Shown here: positions 42,246-50,396 of the stretch, piece after piece
Numbering within the stretch: position 1 is the first letter of the stretch
How the letters are laid out: each line of letters opens with the position of its first letter
Assembly: GCF_900143625.1 (NCBI RefSeq)
Contig: NZ_FRFF01000045.1
Coordinates: forward strand, 1-64,000
Length of the DNA stretch: 64,000 nucleotides
DNA from: Nocardiopsis sp. JB363
GTDB taxonomy: Bacteria > Actinomycetota > Actinomycetes > Streptosporangiales > Streptosporangiaceae
Direction of reading: 5' to 3'
Translations under genes and position numbers: made by a program
The notes under the pieces: generated by a model
Databases searched by the model: none
Told to the model about the DNA's origin: nothing
Seen by the model: only the letters and a program-made list of their open reading frames with translations

Positions 42246-42524
42246 TCAGCAGCCGCCGGCGACGGCGGGGATGATCGACACCTGCTGACCGGCCTTGACC
42301 TCGGTCTGCAGACCCTTCTCGAAACGCACGTCCTCGTCACCGACGTAGACGTTCACGAAACGGCGCACCTTGCCGTTGTCATCGAGGATGCGGGCCCGGA
42401 TACCCGGGTGGTTGGCCTCCAGGTCGTCGAGGATCTCGGCGAGGGTGGCGCCCTCGGCGGTGACCTCGGAGGCGTCGTCGGTGTAGGTGCGCAGGATGGT
42501 GGGGACGCGGACGCTGGCGCTCAT
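42246..42524 (-). CDS. MoaD/ThiS-like sulfur carrier protein ending in Gly-Gly-Cys
   Basis: This 92-residue ubiquitin-fold protein is close to mycobacterial CysO: PTILRTYT at the start, RRFVNVYVGDEDVRF in the middle and VSIIPAVAGGC at the end. Sulfur carriers act through a C-terminal Gly-Gly that is adenylated and converted to a thiocarboxylate. Here an extra Cys caps the Gly-Gly, so a JAMM (Mec+-like) peptidase would have to remove it first. It follows the threonine-synthase-like gene by 68 bases on the same strand. It therefore probably shares that gene's SAM-riboswitch-controlled transcript. ATG at 42524, CCAGGAG site. Confidence 0.88.
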   Translation of the reverse strand: MSASVRVPTILRTYTDDASEVTAEGATLAEILDDLEANHPGIRARILDDNGKVRRFVNVYVGDEDVRFEKGLQTEVKAGQQVSIIPAVAGGC

Positions 42525-42592
42525 GCTGGAACTCCTGGTGGGTGCTGTGGCGGATCGTGGCGAGCGGCGGCCGGAAGGCCTGGGGCGGACGC

Positions 42593-43852
42593 TCAGACCA
42601 GGCCCTCGGCCTTGAAGGCGTCGAGGGAGGGCTTGATGGTGGCCGTGACGCCGGAGTCGACGGCGTTGAGGGTCTTGAGCCCGTCACCGGTGTTGACGAT
42701 CACGGTCTCGGCCTCGGTGTCGAGCCTGCCCTCGCGGACCAGCTTGCGCAGGACACCGGTGGTCACGCCGCCCGCGGTCTCCGCGAAGACGCCCTCGGTG
42801 CGGGCCAGTAGCTTGATGGCGTCGACGATCTCGTCGTCCCCGACGTGCTCGACCGAGCCGCCGGTGCGCTGAGCGATGTCCAGGACGTACGGACCGTCGG
42901 CCGGGTTACCGATGGCCAGGGACTTGGCGATGGTGTCCGGCTTGACCGGCTGGATGACGTCGTGGCCCTCTTCCCACGCCTTGGCGACCGGGGAGCAGCC
43001 CGTGGCCTGCGCGCCGAACACCTTGTAGGGGCGGTCCTCGACCAGGCCGACCTCGATGAGCTCTTGGAAGCCCTTGTCGATCTTGGTGAGCTGCGAACCG
43101 GAGGCGATCGGGATGACGATCTGCTCGGGCAGACGCCAGCCGAGCTGCTCGGCGATCTCGTAGGCCAGCGTCTTGGAACCCTCGGCGTAGTAGGGCCGAA
43201 GGTTGACGTTGGTGAAGCCCCAGCTCTCGCCGGCCTCGTCCCCGATGAGCTCGGAGCAGAAGCGGTTGACGTCGTCGTAGTTGCCGTCGATGGCGATGAC
43301 CTTGCCGCCGTACACGGCCGCCATGACGACCTTGCCCTCCTCCAGCCCGGCCGGGATGAACACGCACGACTCGAAGCCGGCACGCGCGGCCGCGGCACCG
43401 ACCGCACCGGCGAGGTTACCGGTGGAGGAGCAGGACAGGGTGGTGAACCCGAAGGTGCGGGCGGCCTCGACGGCGATCGCGACCACGCGGTCCTTGAAGG
43501 AGTGCGTGGGGTTGGCGGAGTCGTCCTTGACGTGCAGGGACTTCAGGCCGAGTTCGGCGGCGAGGCGGTCCGCCCTGACCAGCGGGGTCAGGCCGGGGTT
43601 CATGTTGGGCAGCTCGGCCACGTTGTCGGGGACCGGCAGGAGGGAGCGGTAGCGCCAGATGTTCTTGGGGCCGCTCTCGATCTCCTCGCGGGTGACGTTC
43701 CCGAAGTCGTAGGCGATCTCCAGGGGGCCGAAACAGAACTGGCAGGCGAAGCTCGGCGATAGTTCGTAACGCTCGCCGCACTCCCGACAGGAGAGGGCGG
43801 TTCCGGGACCGAAGGCGCGGACGGCGGTGGGTTCAGCGGCGGCAATCGCCAT
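42593..43852 (-). CDS. thrC: Threonine-synthase-like PLP enzyme under a SAM riboswitch
   Basis: This 419-residue fold-type II PLP enzyme looks like a threonine synthase. A small Cys-rich N-terminal segment (SCRECGERYE, ACQFCFGPLE) could bind zinc. The PLP lysine lies in NPTHSFKDR near residue 112, the phosphate loop in SCSSTGNLAGAVG, and VIPIASGSQLTK is in the second domain. The family acts on O-phosphohomoserine. A SAM-I riboswitch before it and a sulfur-carrier gene after it point to homocysteine formation (methionine route) over threonine formation. This is an inference from context; the sequence alone would be called ThrC. ATG at 43852. Confidence 0.85.
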   Translation of the reverse strand: MAIAAAEPTAVRAFGPGTALSCRECGERYELSPSFACQFCFGPLEIAYDFGNVTREEIESGPKNIWRYRSLLPVPDNVAELPNMNPGLTPLVRADRLAAELGLKSLHVKDDSANPTHSFKDRVVAIAVEAARTFGFTTLSCSSTGNLAGAVGAAAARAGFESCVFIPAGLEEGKVVMAAVYGGKVIAIDGNYDDVNRFCSELIGDEAGESWGFTNVNLRPYYAEGSKTLAYEIAEQLGWRLPEQIVIPIASGSQLTKIDKGFQELIEVGLVEDRPYKVFGAQATGCSPVAKAWEEGHDVIQPVKPDTIAKSLAIGNPADGPYVLDIAQRTGGSVEHVGDDEIVDAIKLLARTEGVFAETAGGVTTGVLRKLVREGRLDTEAETVIVNTGDGLKTLNAVDSGVTATIKPSLDAFKAEGLV

Positions 43853-44324
43853 GGCGAGGCGTCTCCCCTCATCTTTCCTGGTGGCCACCTTGACCCCAGG
43901 CCGGAGTTGGCACCTGCCTCGACGGGTACGCGATGGTGCGTCCACATGTCGAGATGGTTGCCGGGGCTTCGCAGGGCCGGTCCCTCCACCCCTCTGGATG
44001 AGCAATATGAAGTTGTCGCGTGTCCGCTTGGGGAACGCACCGTCACTGTAACGGACGTGGTGACCGGTTTTCCATGCCTGGTGATCCGGATTACACAAGG
44101 CGTCTCGTAATTTGAGACCCGATGAGACGCCACCGAACGGCGCGACGCCGTGCGCGCTCCGCGTTCCGGGAGCGTGATGCTCCTCCCCCTTGACCAGGGG
44201 TGGGTTTGGGGCAGGGGTGCTCCGGCGAGACCTAGGATGCGCCTCCGTCTCGCCGGGGGCGCACCGACGACTTCCCTGCATTCCCACCGCGGCACCCGTT
44301 CGCGCGCTCGAAAGGACCCCACAC
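43853..44324. other. 472-base divergent region: riboswitch leader, promoters, dyad
   Basis: Besides the riboswitch it holds GGCGTCTC/GAGACGCC (44099-44131), an 8-bp inverted repeat. TGTAAT, a good -10 candidate (44090-44095, minus strand), would give the riboswitch gene a leader of about 230 bases. The right end contains the upstream region and ribosome site of otsA. No gene is seen. Confidence 0.55.
43868..44002 (-). promoter_or_regulatory. SAM-I (S-box) riboswitch
   Basis: Read on the minus strand from 44002, P1 begins CTCATC and closes with GATGAG at 43873-43868. Between them lie the S-box core elements: AGAGGGGTGGAGGGAC, then CGGCCCTGCGAAGCCC and CGGCAACC (kink-turn and P2/P3), then GGTGCCAACTCC (P4/J) and GGAAAGATGAG. 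All are in the right order and spacing over 135 bases. The GGGGAG ribosome site of the next gene follows P1 at once, so SAM probably represses translation. Confidence 0.95.
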
Positions 44325-45761
44325 GTGGACAAGGCACAGATCCTCATCGCCTCCAACAGAGGACCGGTCTCCTTCTCCACGACGGTCGACGGCGCCCTGG
44401 AGTACCGCAGGGGCGGTGGCGGACTGGTGTCGGGGATGAGTTCGGTGGCGACCGAGATCGACGCCCTGTGGGTGTGCGCGGGCCTGTCCGACGCCGATCG
44501 CCGCGCCGCGTCCGAGGCCCCGGAGGCCCGTCTGGACCGAACGCACGACCTCGACGGCATGCGCGTCCACATGTTGGACATTCCGGAGGAGACACTGACC
44601 GGTGCCTACACCGAGGTGGCCAACTCGATCCTGTGGTTCGTGCAGCACATGATGTACGACACCCCGAACAAGCCCTCCTTCGGTTCGGACTTCCGCAAGC
44701 GGTGGGAGGACTACTCCGCCTACAACAACGCGTTCGCCGAGGCGTTGGTGAGCGGTGCCGCGGACAACGCCCGGGTGGCCGTGCAGGACTACCACCTGGC
44801 TCTGGTGCCGCGCATCCTGCGCACGCGCCGCCCCGACCTGCGGATCGCGCACTTCTCGCACACCCCGTGGGCTCCCCCGGAGTACTTCCGGATGCTGCCG
44901 ACCCAGGTGGGGCGGGAGCTGTTGGAGGGCATGCTCGGCGCCGATCGGCTCGGTTTCCACAGCCCCCGCTGGGCCGATGCCTTCCTGCGCTGTTGCGCCG
45001 AGATCCTGCGCGCCGACGTCGACCTGGAGCGGCGCACGGTCGAATACGGCGGACGTGTGGTCGAGGTGGGCGTGCACGCCCTGGGCGCGGACGCCGACGG
45101 GCTGCGGGAGAGCGCTTCGGAGCCCGCCGTGGCCGAGCGCAGGCGGATGCTGACCGACCTGGTCGGCGACACCAGACTGATCGTGCGGGTGGACCGCACC
45201 GAACTGTCCAAGAACATCGTGCGCGGCCTGGAGGCCTATCGGGAACTCCTGAGGGCGCACCCGGAGTGGCGAGGACGGGTCACTCACCTGGCGTTCGCCT
45301 ACCCGAGTCGGGGCGACGTGCCCGAGTACCGGGCGTACACCGATTCGGTGCTGCGGACGGCCAAGGAGATCAACGAGGAGTTCGCCACCCCCGAGTGGAC
45401 GCCGGTGGTGCTGGAGGTCAACGACGACTACCCGCGGTCGCTGGCGTCGTTCCAGATCGCGGACGTGCTGCTGGTCAACCCGATCCGGGACGGAATGAAC
45501 CTGGTGGCCAAGGAGGGACCGGTGCTGTCCGAGCGCGACTCCGTCCTGGTGCTGTCCCGCGAGGCGGGCGCGGCCGACGAGTTGGGCGAGGACTCGCTGT
45601 TGGTCAACCCCTACGACACGGTGGAGACCGCGGAGGCGCTGCACGAGGCGTTGACGATGCCGGAGGAGGAGCGGCGCAAGCGTCGGGAACGCCTCGCGGA
45701 GGCGGCGGTGGCGCTGCCGCCTCGGCGTTGGTTCCGCGAGCAGCTCCGTTCCCTGGGTTGA
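44325..45761 (+). CDS. otsA: Trehalose-6-phosphate synthase
   Basis: This 478-residue GT20 glycosyltransferase joins a nucleotide-activated glucose to glucose-6-phosphate. Family motifs are visible: ASNRGPVSF at the start, RRGGGGLVSG glycine loop, VQDYHLALVP, HFSHTPW, RVDRTELSKNI and NPIRDGMNLVAKEG. The GTG at 44325 has a GAAAGGA site. The partner phosphatase gene otsB is about 3.8 kb downstream on the same strand but in a separate unit. Trehalose would protect against osmotic and drying stress. Confidence 0.95.
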   Translation: MDKAQILIASNRGPVSFSTTVDGALEYRRGGGGLVSGMSSVATEIDALWVCAGLSDADRRAASEAPEARLDRTHDLDGMRVHMLDIPEETLTGAYTEVANSILWFVQHMMYDTPNKPSFGSDFRKRWEDYSAYNNAFAEALVSGAADNARVAVQDYHLALVPRILRTRRPDLRIAHFSHTPWAPPEYFRMLPTQVGRELLEGMLGADRLGFHSPRWADAFLRCCAEILRADVDLERRTVEYGGRVVEVGVHALGADADGLRESASEPAVAERRRMLTDLVGDTRLIVRVDRTELSKNIVRGLEAYRELLRAHPEWRGRVTHLAFAYPSRGDVPEYRAYTDSVLRTAKEINEEFATPEWTPVVLEVNDDYPRSLASFQIADVLLVNPIRDGMNLVAKEGPVLSERDSVLVLSREAGAADELGEDSLLVNPYDTVETAEALHEALTMPEEERRKRRERLAEAAVALPPRRWFREQLRSLG

Positions 45762-45773
45762 GGGAGGCCGGGG

Positions 45774-46370
45774 TCAGTTCGGGCTCTGGCTCGCCTTCCA
45801 GGTCGCGGCCTCGGCCATGAGCTCGGCGACGATCTCCGACTTGGCCGCGGTGTAGTCCTGGAGGCGTTCCCACGAGCGTTCGCCCAGTTCTCGCTTGACG
45901 GAGGCATACCGTTCGCGCGCGCCGGTGTCGGCGGTCAGGTAGTCGCGGAACAGGCTCATGCGTTCGAGCTCCGCGCACCCCTCCCCGCCGACGTACAAGC
46001 TCACGTTGACGCGTGATCCCTTGAGGATCCGGTGGTCGTACTCGCCTTCGAAGCGGTCGAGGACGCTGTACCCGTTCTCCTCCAGTTCCGGAAGGTAGGC
46101 GGGCTCGTCGGTGGGGTCGGCCACCGCCAACCGAATGTCGATGCAGGGATTGGCGTCCAGGCCGGGCACGGCCGTGGACCCGATGTGTTCGATCGCCAGC
46201 ACACGCTCTCCGAGGACCTGACGGATGCGGTCGGCCTCCCGTTGGAACAGATAGGGCCACTTGGGATCGTAGGAGGCGATGTTGACCCGGCCGTTGACCA
46301 GGTTGTGGTTGTGCGCATCGGTCCGGGCGGCGCCACGCGAGGGCAGGGACGGGGATTCCAGGGAGGACAT
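45774..46370 (-). CDS. GrpB/UPF0157-family nucleotidyltransferase-like protein
   Basis: The protein is 198 residues long from the ATG at 46370. The GrpB core is clear: VNIASYDPKWPYLFQREADR, AIEHIGSTAVPGLDANPCID and VNVSLYVGGEGCAELERM. This is a nucleotidyltransferase-type fold (GS and D-x-D-like residues in the second motif) with unknown substrate, sometimes found fused to dephospho-CoA kinase. The end converges on otsA with 12 bases between stops. Confidence 0.85.
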   Translation of the reverse strand: MSSLESPSLPSRGAARTDAHNHNLVNGRVNIASYDPKWPYLFQREADRIRQVLGERVLAIEHIGSTAVPGLDANPCIDIRLAVADPTDEPAYLPELEENGYSVLDRFEGEYDHRILKGSRVNVSLYVGGEGCAELERMSLFRDYLTADTGARERYASVKRELGERSWERLQDYTAAKSEIVAELMAEAATWKASQSPN

Positions 46371-46607
46371 CCACAAAGCCTTGTCGTCCGCGCCGTCCGC
46401 GTCAAGTGCCTTCGCGTGGCTTACATATGCACGCGCATTCCGACCGTGACCATGTGTCGACCTGCGGTGACGTTCGGCGATGACGCTTTCCGCCGTTTCT
46501 TCCCCGGTACCGGGAACCAAACTTCGGCACACCCGCCGAAGGTACTCGGACGGTCGCCCGAAGGTCCGTGGGAACAACGACGAACGGCCCCCGGGCGACC
46601 ATCCGAC

Positions 46608-47384
46608 TCACTCCGGGACGGAGACGACCAGGATGAGGGAGCCCTCCAGTTCCGGGGTCGAACGCAGGTGGCCGTGATCTCGGTCCCACGTTCCGTCCTT
46701 CAGGGCACGGGACAGGTCCGCGTGGAAGCGTTCGTGGACCTCCTCCGAGACGAAACTCCACGCCGAACAGGCCTGCCGGGCCGTGGGGTCCAGGAGTCTT
46801 TCCGGCCTCCCGTAGTAGGCCTCGTTGAAACCGTCCGAACAGTCGAGGGGGATCGACACCGGTGTGACCGTGGTGCGCCCGCCCAGGCCCTCGGTCAGGT
46901 CGGACACGGTCGGGTAGCGTCGCGCCTCGGTGTCCAGGACCTCCGGGGCGTAGTCGTGGAGCCAGAACCGGCGCACCAGGTCCGGGTCGCAGGTGAGCAC
47001 CGCGACCGGGCCGTTGGTGACCCGCCGTACCTCGGTGAGCCCTGCCGCGAGCTCCGACCATTGATGGACGCTGAACGTGGTCATGGCGGCGTCGAAGGAG
47101 CCGTCGGCGAAGGGCAGGGACTCGGCGGTCGCGTTCACCGCCTCGGGGAGGGTGGCGGGCCTACGGGCCCGCATGCTGGACGAGGGTTCCACCGGGGTGA
47201 CCTCCCGGTCGCCTGGTTCGTAGGAACCGGCACCGGCACCGACGTTGAGCACCGTGCGCGCGTCGCCCAGTGCCGCGTGCACGAAGGAGGCGATCCGGGG
47301 GTCGGGCCGACGGTGATCGGTGTAGGTCCGAGCGATCACGCCGTAGTCGGCGTCACCCGCGCTTCCGTCCGCTTTACGCGCCAT
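46608..47384 (-). CDS. Class I SAM-dependent methyltransferase (UbiE/Methyltransf_11 type)
   Basis: This 258-residue protein has the SAM loop VLNVGAGAGSYEPGD (about 45-59), then VEPSSSMRARRP and the post-II segment ESLPFADGSFDAAMTTFSVHQW typical of Methyltransf_11. The C-terminal half with conserved-looking Trp/Tyr residues would form the substrate pocket. The target is a small molecule, not identified. A TAGAGT -10 (47424-47429) predicts a 33-base leader with a GGGAG site. GrpB lies 237 bases downstream on the same strand. Confidence 0.83.
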   Translation of the reverse strand: MARKADGSAGDADYGVIARTYTDHRRPDPRIASFVHAALGDARTVLNVGAGAGSYEPGDREVTPVEPSSSMRARRPATLPEAVNATAESLPFADGSFDAAMTTFSVHQWSELAAGLTEVRRVTNGPVAVLTCDPDLVRRFWLHDYAPEVLDTEARRYPTVSDLTEGLGGRTTVTPVSIPLDCSDGFNEAYYGRPERLLDPTARQACSAWSFVSEEVHERFHADLSRALKDGTWDRDHGHLRSTPELEGSLILVVSVPE

Positions 47385-47697
47385 GCGGTTTCTCCCGTCG
47401 TGGAGGGGTCGGGGGGCGGCGCCACTCTAACCGGTTCCTCTCCCCGCCCCCAGAGGTTTTCCACAGGCACGGAATCGCCCCTGTTCCGGTACCCACGCGA
47501 GGCCGTAGCGTCGTATTCGGGGGGACTCGCGTCCCCGCCCACCTCGTGCTGCCCGCCCCCCGCTGCCCAGTCCTCGTACCGCCCCGCGCCGGCCCGAACA
47601 CGCAAGTGGGGGCACTCCCACCCGGGAACGCCCCCACTGCGACCTCGTCCACCCGCTCCGGGCGGCACATGTCTTCGTCTCGCCGCTACCTGGGCCG
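47385..47697. other. 313-base intergenic region with a terminator
   Basis: No gene is seen. It contains a hairpin, AGTGGGGGC/GCCCCCACT (47605-47638), about 60 bases after the subtilisin-like gene, and the probable promoter of the methyltransferase gene at its left end. Confidence 0.6.
47605..47638 (-). terminator. Hairpin terminator after the subtilisin-like gene
   Basis: Perfect 9-bp arms AGTGGGGGC and GCCCCCACT enclose a 16-base loop that contains a smaller dyad, 60 bases past the stop at 47698. Confidence 0.65.
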
Positions 47698-48864
47698 CTA
47701 CCTGGTCTTGCGGCGACGGCCGCCCTTCTTGCGCCGGGAAGGACGTTCTTCGGCCCTGGCCTGCTCGGCCCGAGCCGCCGCCAACTCCGCGTCCTCGGCC
47801 TCGCGTTCGGCCTTCACCCCGTACGGGTCGGCGCTGCTGCGGCGCACCCACAGCACCAACAGCAGCACGACGAGCACGATCACCACACCGACCAGGGCGA
47901 ACCACACCCACACCGGGACGCCCGAGTCCTGCTCCTGCACCAGGTCCTCGTCGATGAGGGAGATGTCCTCGGCCGTGCCGGAAGCCTGCGCCACCGCGTC
48001 GCCCACGTGCAGCGAGGGCAACCCGCCGGGCCCTTCTCGGGAGCCCTCCACCAGGGCCTCGCGCACCTGGTCGGGGCCCAACTGCGGGTACTCGGCGGAC
48101 AGCAGGGCGGCCGATCCGGCGACGACGGCGGCCGCGTAGGGCGCCCCGGTCACGTCGGCCTGGCGCAGATCCTGCCCGGCGGTCCGCAAATCGGCGCCGG
48201 GGGCGACGAGGTCGATCTCGGCGGCATCGGGCGACTCGGGGATGAGCGCGCCGTCCTCGTCCACACCGGCCACCGCGAGGACGTTCGGGTCCTCGTTCCC
48301 CCCGGCGGGTCCCACCACCAGGGCGCCACCGCTCGCGGCCGCCGCCGTGGCCTCCGCCAGGTCCCCGTCGTCGCCGATCTCCTCGGGCAACAGGATGACC
48401 TGAGCGTCCTCGTCCGTGGCGTGGCGGACCGCGCCGGCCAGGTCGTCCTCGGTGGGCAGCACCAGCACGTTCGCCTCCGGGGCGACCCCCAGCACGCCAC
48501 CATCGGCGTCCATGCCGTGCCCGTGCCCCGCCACCAGGCCTGCCGCCGCGGTGCCCTGCTCGTCGTCGGCCCCGTTGTCGCCGAACTCGGTGACGATCTC
48601 CACGTTGTCGCGCAGGTCGGGGTGTTCCTCGTCCACGGACACCCCTGGCAACGCCACGGTGATGCCCTGGCCCTGCGTGCTGTCCCAGACGTCCTGCGCC
48701 CCGATGGACGCCAGGGCCCACTGATCAGGGCGGAAGTCGGGGATCTCCGCGGAGGCGGCGGGTGCCGCCGTCAACCCCAATACGACCAAGGACGCACAGG
48801 TCCCGGCCGTGGCGCTCAGCAGATGGCGCGAATATGTCCTGCTACGGCTGTTGCCCCCGAGCAC
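47698..48864 (-). CDS. Catalytically dead subtilisin-fold (mycosin-like) membrane protein
   Basis: The protein is 388 residues long from the GTG at 48864 (GAGGGAG site). It has a signal peptide to about residue 39, an S8-like domain (45-300), a membrane helix (about 325-347) and a basic tail rich in Arg/Lys. The layout is that of type VII secretion mycosins. But the Asp position reads VALPGV (Leu72 for Asp), the His position DEQGTAAAG (Gln103 for His) and the Ser position TGAPYAAAVVAG (Pro for Ser). All three catalytic residues are lost, so it should be a binding or scaffold protein, not a protease. Confidence 0.8.
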   Translation of the reverse strand: MLGGNSRSRTYSRHLLSATAGTCASLVVLGLTAAPAASAEIPDFRPDQWALASIGAQDVWDSTQGQGITVALPGVSVDEEHPDLRDNVEIVTEFGDNGADDEQGTAAAGLVAGHGHGMDADGGVLGVAPEANVLVLPTEDDLAGAVRHATDEDAQVILLPEEIGDDGDLAEATAAAASGGALVVGPAGGNEDPNVLAVAGVDEDGALIPESPDAAEIDLVAPGADLRTAGQDLRQADVTGAPYAAAVVAGSAALLSAEYPQLGPDQVREALVEGSREGPGGLPSLHVGDAVAQASGTAEDISLIDEDLVQEQDSGVPVWVWFALVGVVIVLVVLLLVLWVRRSSADPYGVKAEREAEDAELAAARAEQARAEERPSRRKKGGRRRKTR

Positions 48865-49094
48865 GTCAGGCTCCCTCGAACGTTGCGGTCGGCGTTCCGC
48901 CGGGCCCTCCCCGGACCCACGCGATTCTGTCACGAGCACAGGATCCAAGCTTGGACAAGTGACCAGAGGGGTAGGGAAGGCAACTGTAGCCCGGGTGACA
49001 CTCCTGGGTTCTCCGCTCCTCATCCGGCATGTCGAGTCGCTAGCATGAGTCACGCCGATCCGGACAAACCAATTACCCGTCCAGGGGGTGTCCC

Positions 49095-49379
49095 ATGCCG
49101 TATATCGGTCCGTCAAAAGACGGTCAGTCGGCCCTCGCCGAACGCGAACAGCGCATCCTCGCCTTCGAACGCCAGTGGTGGAAGTTCGAGGGCTCCAAGG
49201 AACAGGCGATCCGCGACGAGTTCGGGTTCTCCGCGACCCGGTACTACCAACTGCTCAACGGTCTGGTCGAGCGCCCCGAGGCGCTCGCCTTCGACCCCAT
49301 GACCGTCAAACGTCTGCGCCGTCTACGCGCCGACCGCCGACGACAACGCAACGCCCGCCGCCTCGGCATCCAGATCTAG
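49095..49379 (+). CDS. DUF3263 protein
   Basis: This 94-residue actinobacterial protein is almost entirely helical. ILAFERQWWKFEGSKEQAI and FGFSATRYYQLLNGLVERPEAL form an HTH-like pair, and the C-terminus is very basic (KRLRRLRADRRRQRNARR). It looks DNA- or RNA-binding. Its function is not established. The ATG at 49095 has CCAGGGGG ahead. It is divergent from the dead subtilisin gene across 230 bases. Confidence 0.85.
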   Translation: MPYIGPSKDGQSALAEREQRILAFERQWWKFEGSKEQAIRDEFGFSATRYYQLLNGLVERPEALAFDPMTVKRLRRLRADRRRQRNARRLGIQI

Positions 49380-49550
49380 TCCCACCGGTTCCGGCTCCAC
49401 CGATTCATCCGTACCGGTCCGGCACGTGCGACAGGGACGATCCCCGCGTCCGCACGACCCCGATTTCCGCGCACTCCCCCGGCGAAGACCACACGTCCAC
49501 GCCAGGGCCCGCGCCGCGCGGCCCATTGACGACTACGACGAGGTCTTCGC

Positions 49551-50396
49551 ATGTCCCCAGCCGAGCCCGGCAGCCCGCTCGAACCCGGCACCGAAGCCGG
49601 ACGCGCCGCCATGAGGGCGCTGGTCGGTGCACCTTCCACGGCGCTGACCGCCTTCGACTTCGACGGCACCCTCGCCCCCATCGTCGCCGACCCCCGCGCC
49701 TCCGCCCCCCAACCCGGGGTCGTGGAGGCGCTGGCCACCCTGTCCTCGTTGGTCGGAACCGTCGCGGTGATCACCGGTCGACCCGCCGCCACCGCGGTGG
49801 ACCTGGGCGGGCTGGATCGGATACCCGGCATCGTCGTCCTGGGGCACTACGGGGCCGAACGCTGGGTGGACGGCAGCGTCATCGCCGCGGACCCACCGCC
49901 GGGAGTGGCCTTGGTCCGCGCCGAACTCCCCGCTCTGGTCGACGCCTCCGGGGCGCCCGCGGGCACCTGGATCGAGGACAAGGGCCGTTCGCTGGCCGTG
50001 CACACCCGCCGCGCCGACGACCCCGACCGGGCGTTGGAACTGCTGTCCGGCCCACTGGCCGACCTGGCCGAACGCGCCGACCTGCGGTTGGAACCCGGAA
50101 GGATGGTGATCGAACTCCGCCCCCGGGGCGTGGACAAGGGTGCGGCCCTCACCTCCCTGGTGGAGGAGAAGGCCGCGCGCTCGATCCTCTACGCCGGTGA
50201 CGACCTCGGCGACCTGCCGGCCTTCGCGGCCGTCACCGCCCTGCGCGAACGCGGAACACCCGGGCTCACCGTGTGTTCGTCCTCCGACGAGGTCACGGCG
50301 GTGGCCGAGGCCGCCGACCTGACCGTTCCCGGCCCGGCCGGACTCGCCACGTTCCTCCAGGGACTCACGGCGAGGATTCGTGGGCCTGTGGAGTGA
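49551..50396 (+). CDS. otsB: Trehalose-6-phosphate phosphatase
   Basis: This 281-residue HAD-superfamily phosphatase completes trehalose synthesis after OtsA. Motif I is FDFDGTLAPIV with the nucleophile Asp (about 37), the motif II region is AVITGRP, and motif IV is ILYAGDDLGDLPAF. The cap carries the OtsB signature GTWIEDKGRSLAVHTR. The ATG at 49551 has a GAGG site. The 171 bases before it hold no clear promoter. The end overlaps the converging serine-hydrolase gene by 32 bases. Confidence 0.93.
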   Translation: MSPAEPGSPLEPGTEAGRAAMRALVGAPSTALTAFDFDGTLAPIVADPRASAPQPGVVEALATLSSLVGTVAVITGRPAATAVDLGGLDRIPGIVVLGHYGAERWVDGSVIAADPPPGVALVRAELPALVDASGAPAGTWIEDKGRSLAVHTRRADDPDRALELLSGPLADLAERADLRLEPGRMVIELRPRGVDKGAALTSLVEEKAARSILYAGDDLGDLPAFAAVTALRERGTPGLTVCSSSDEVTAVAEAADLTVPGPAGLATFLQGLTARIRGPVE

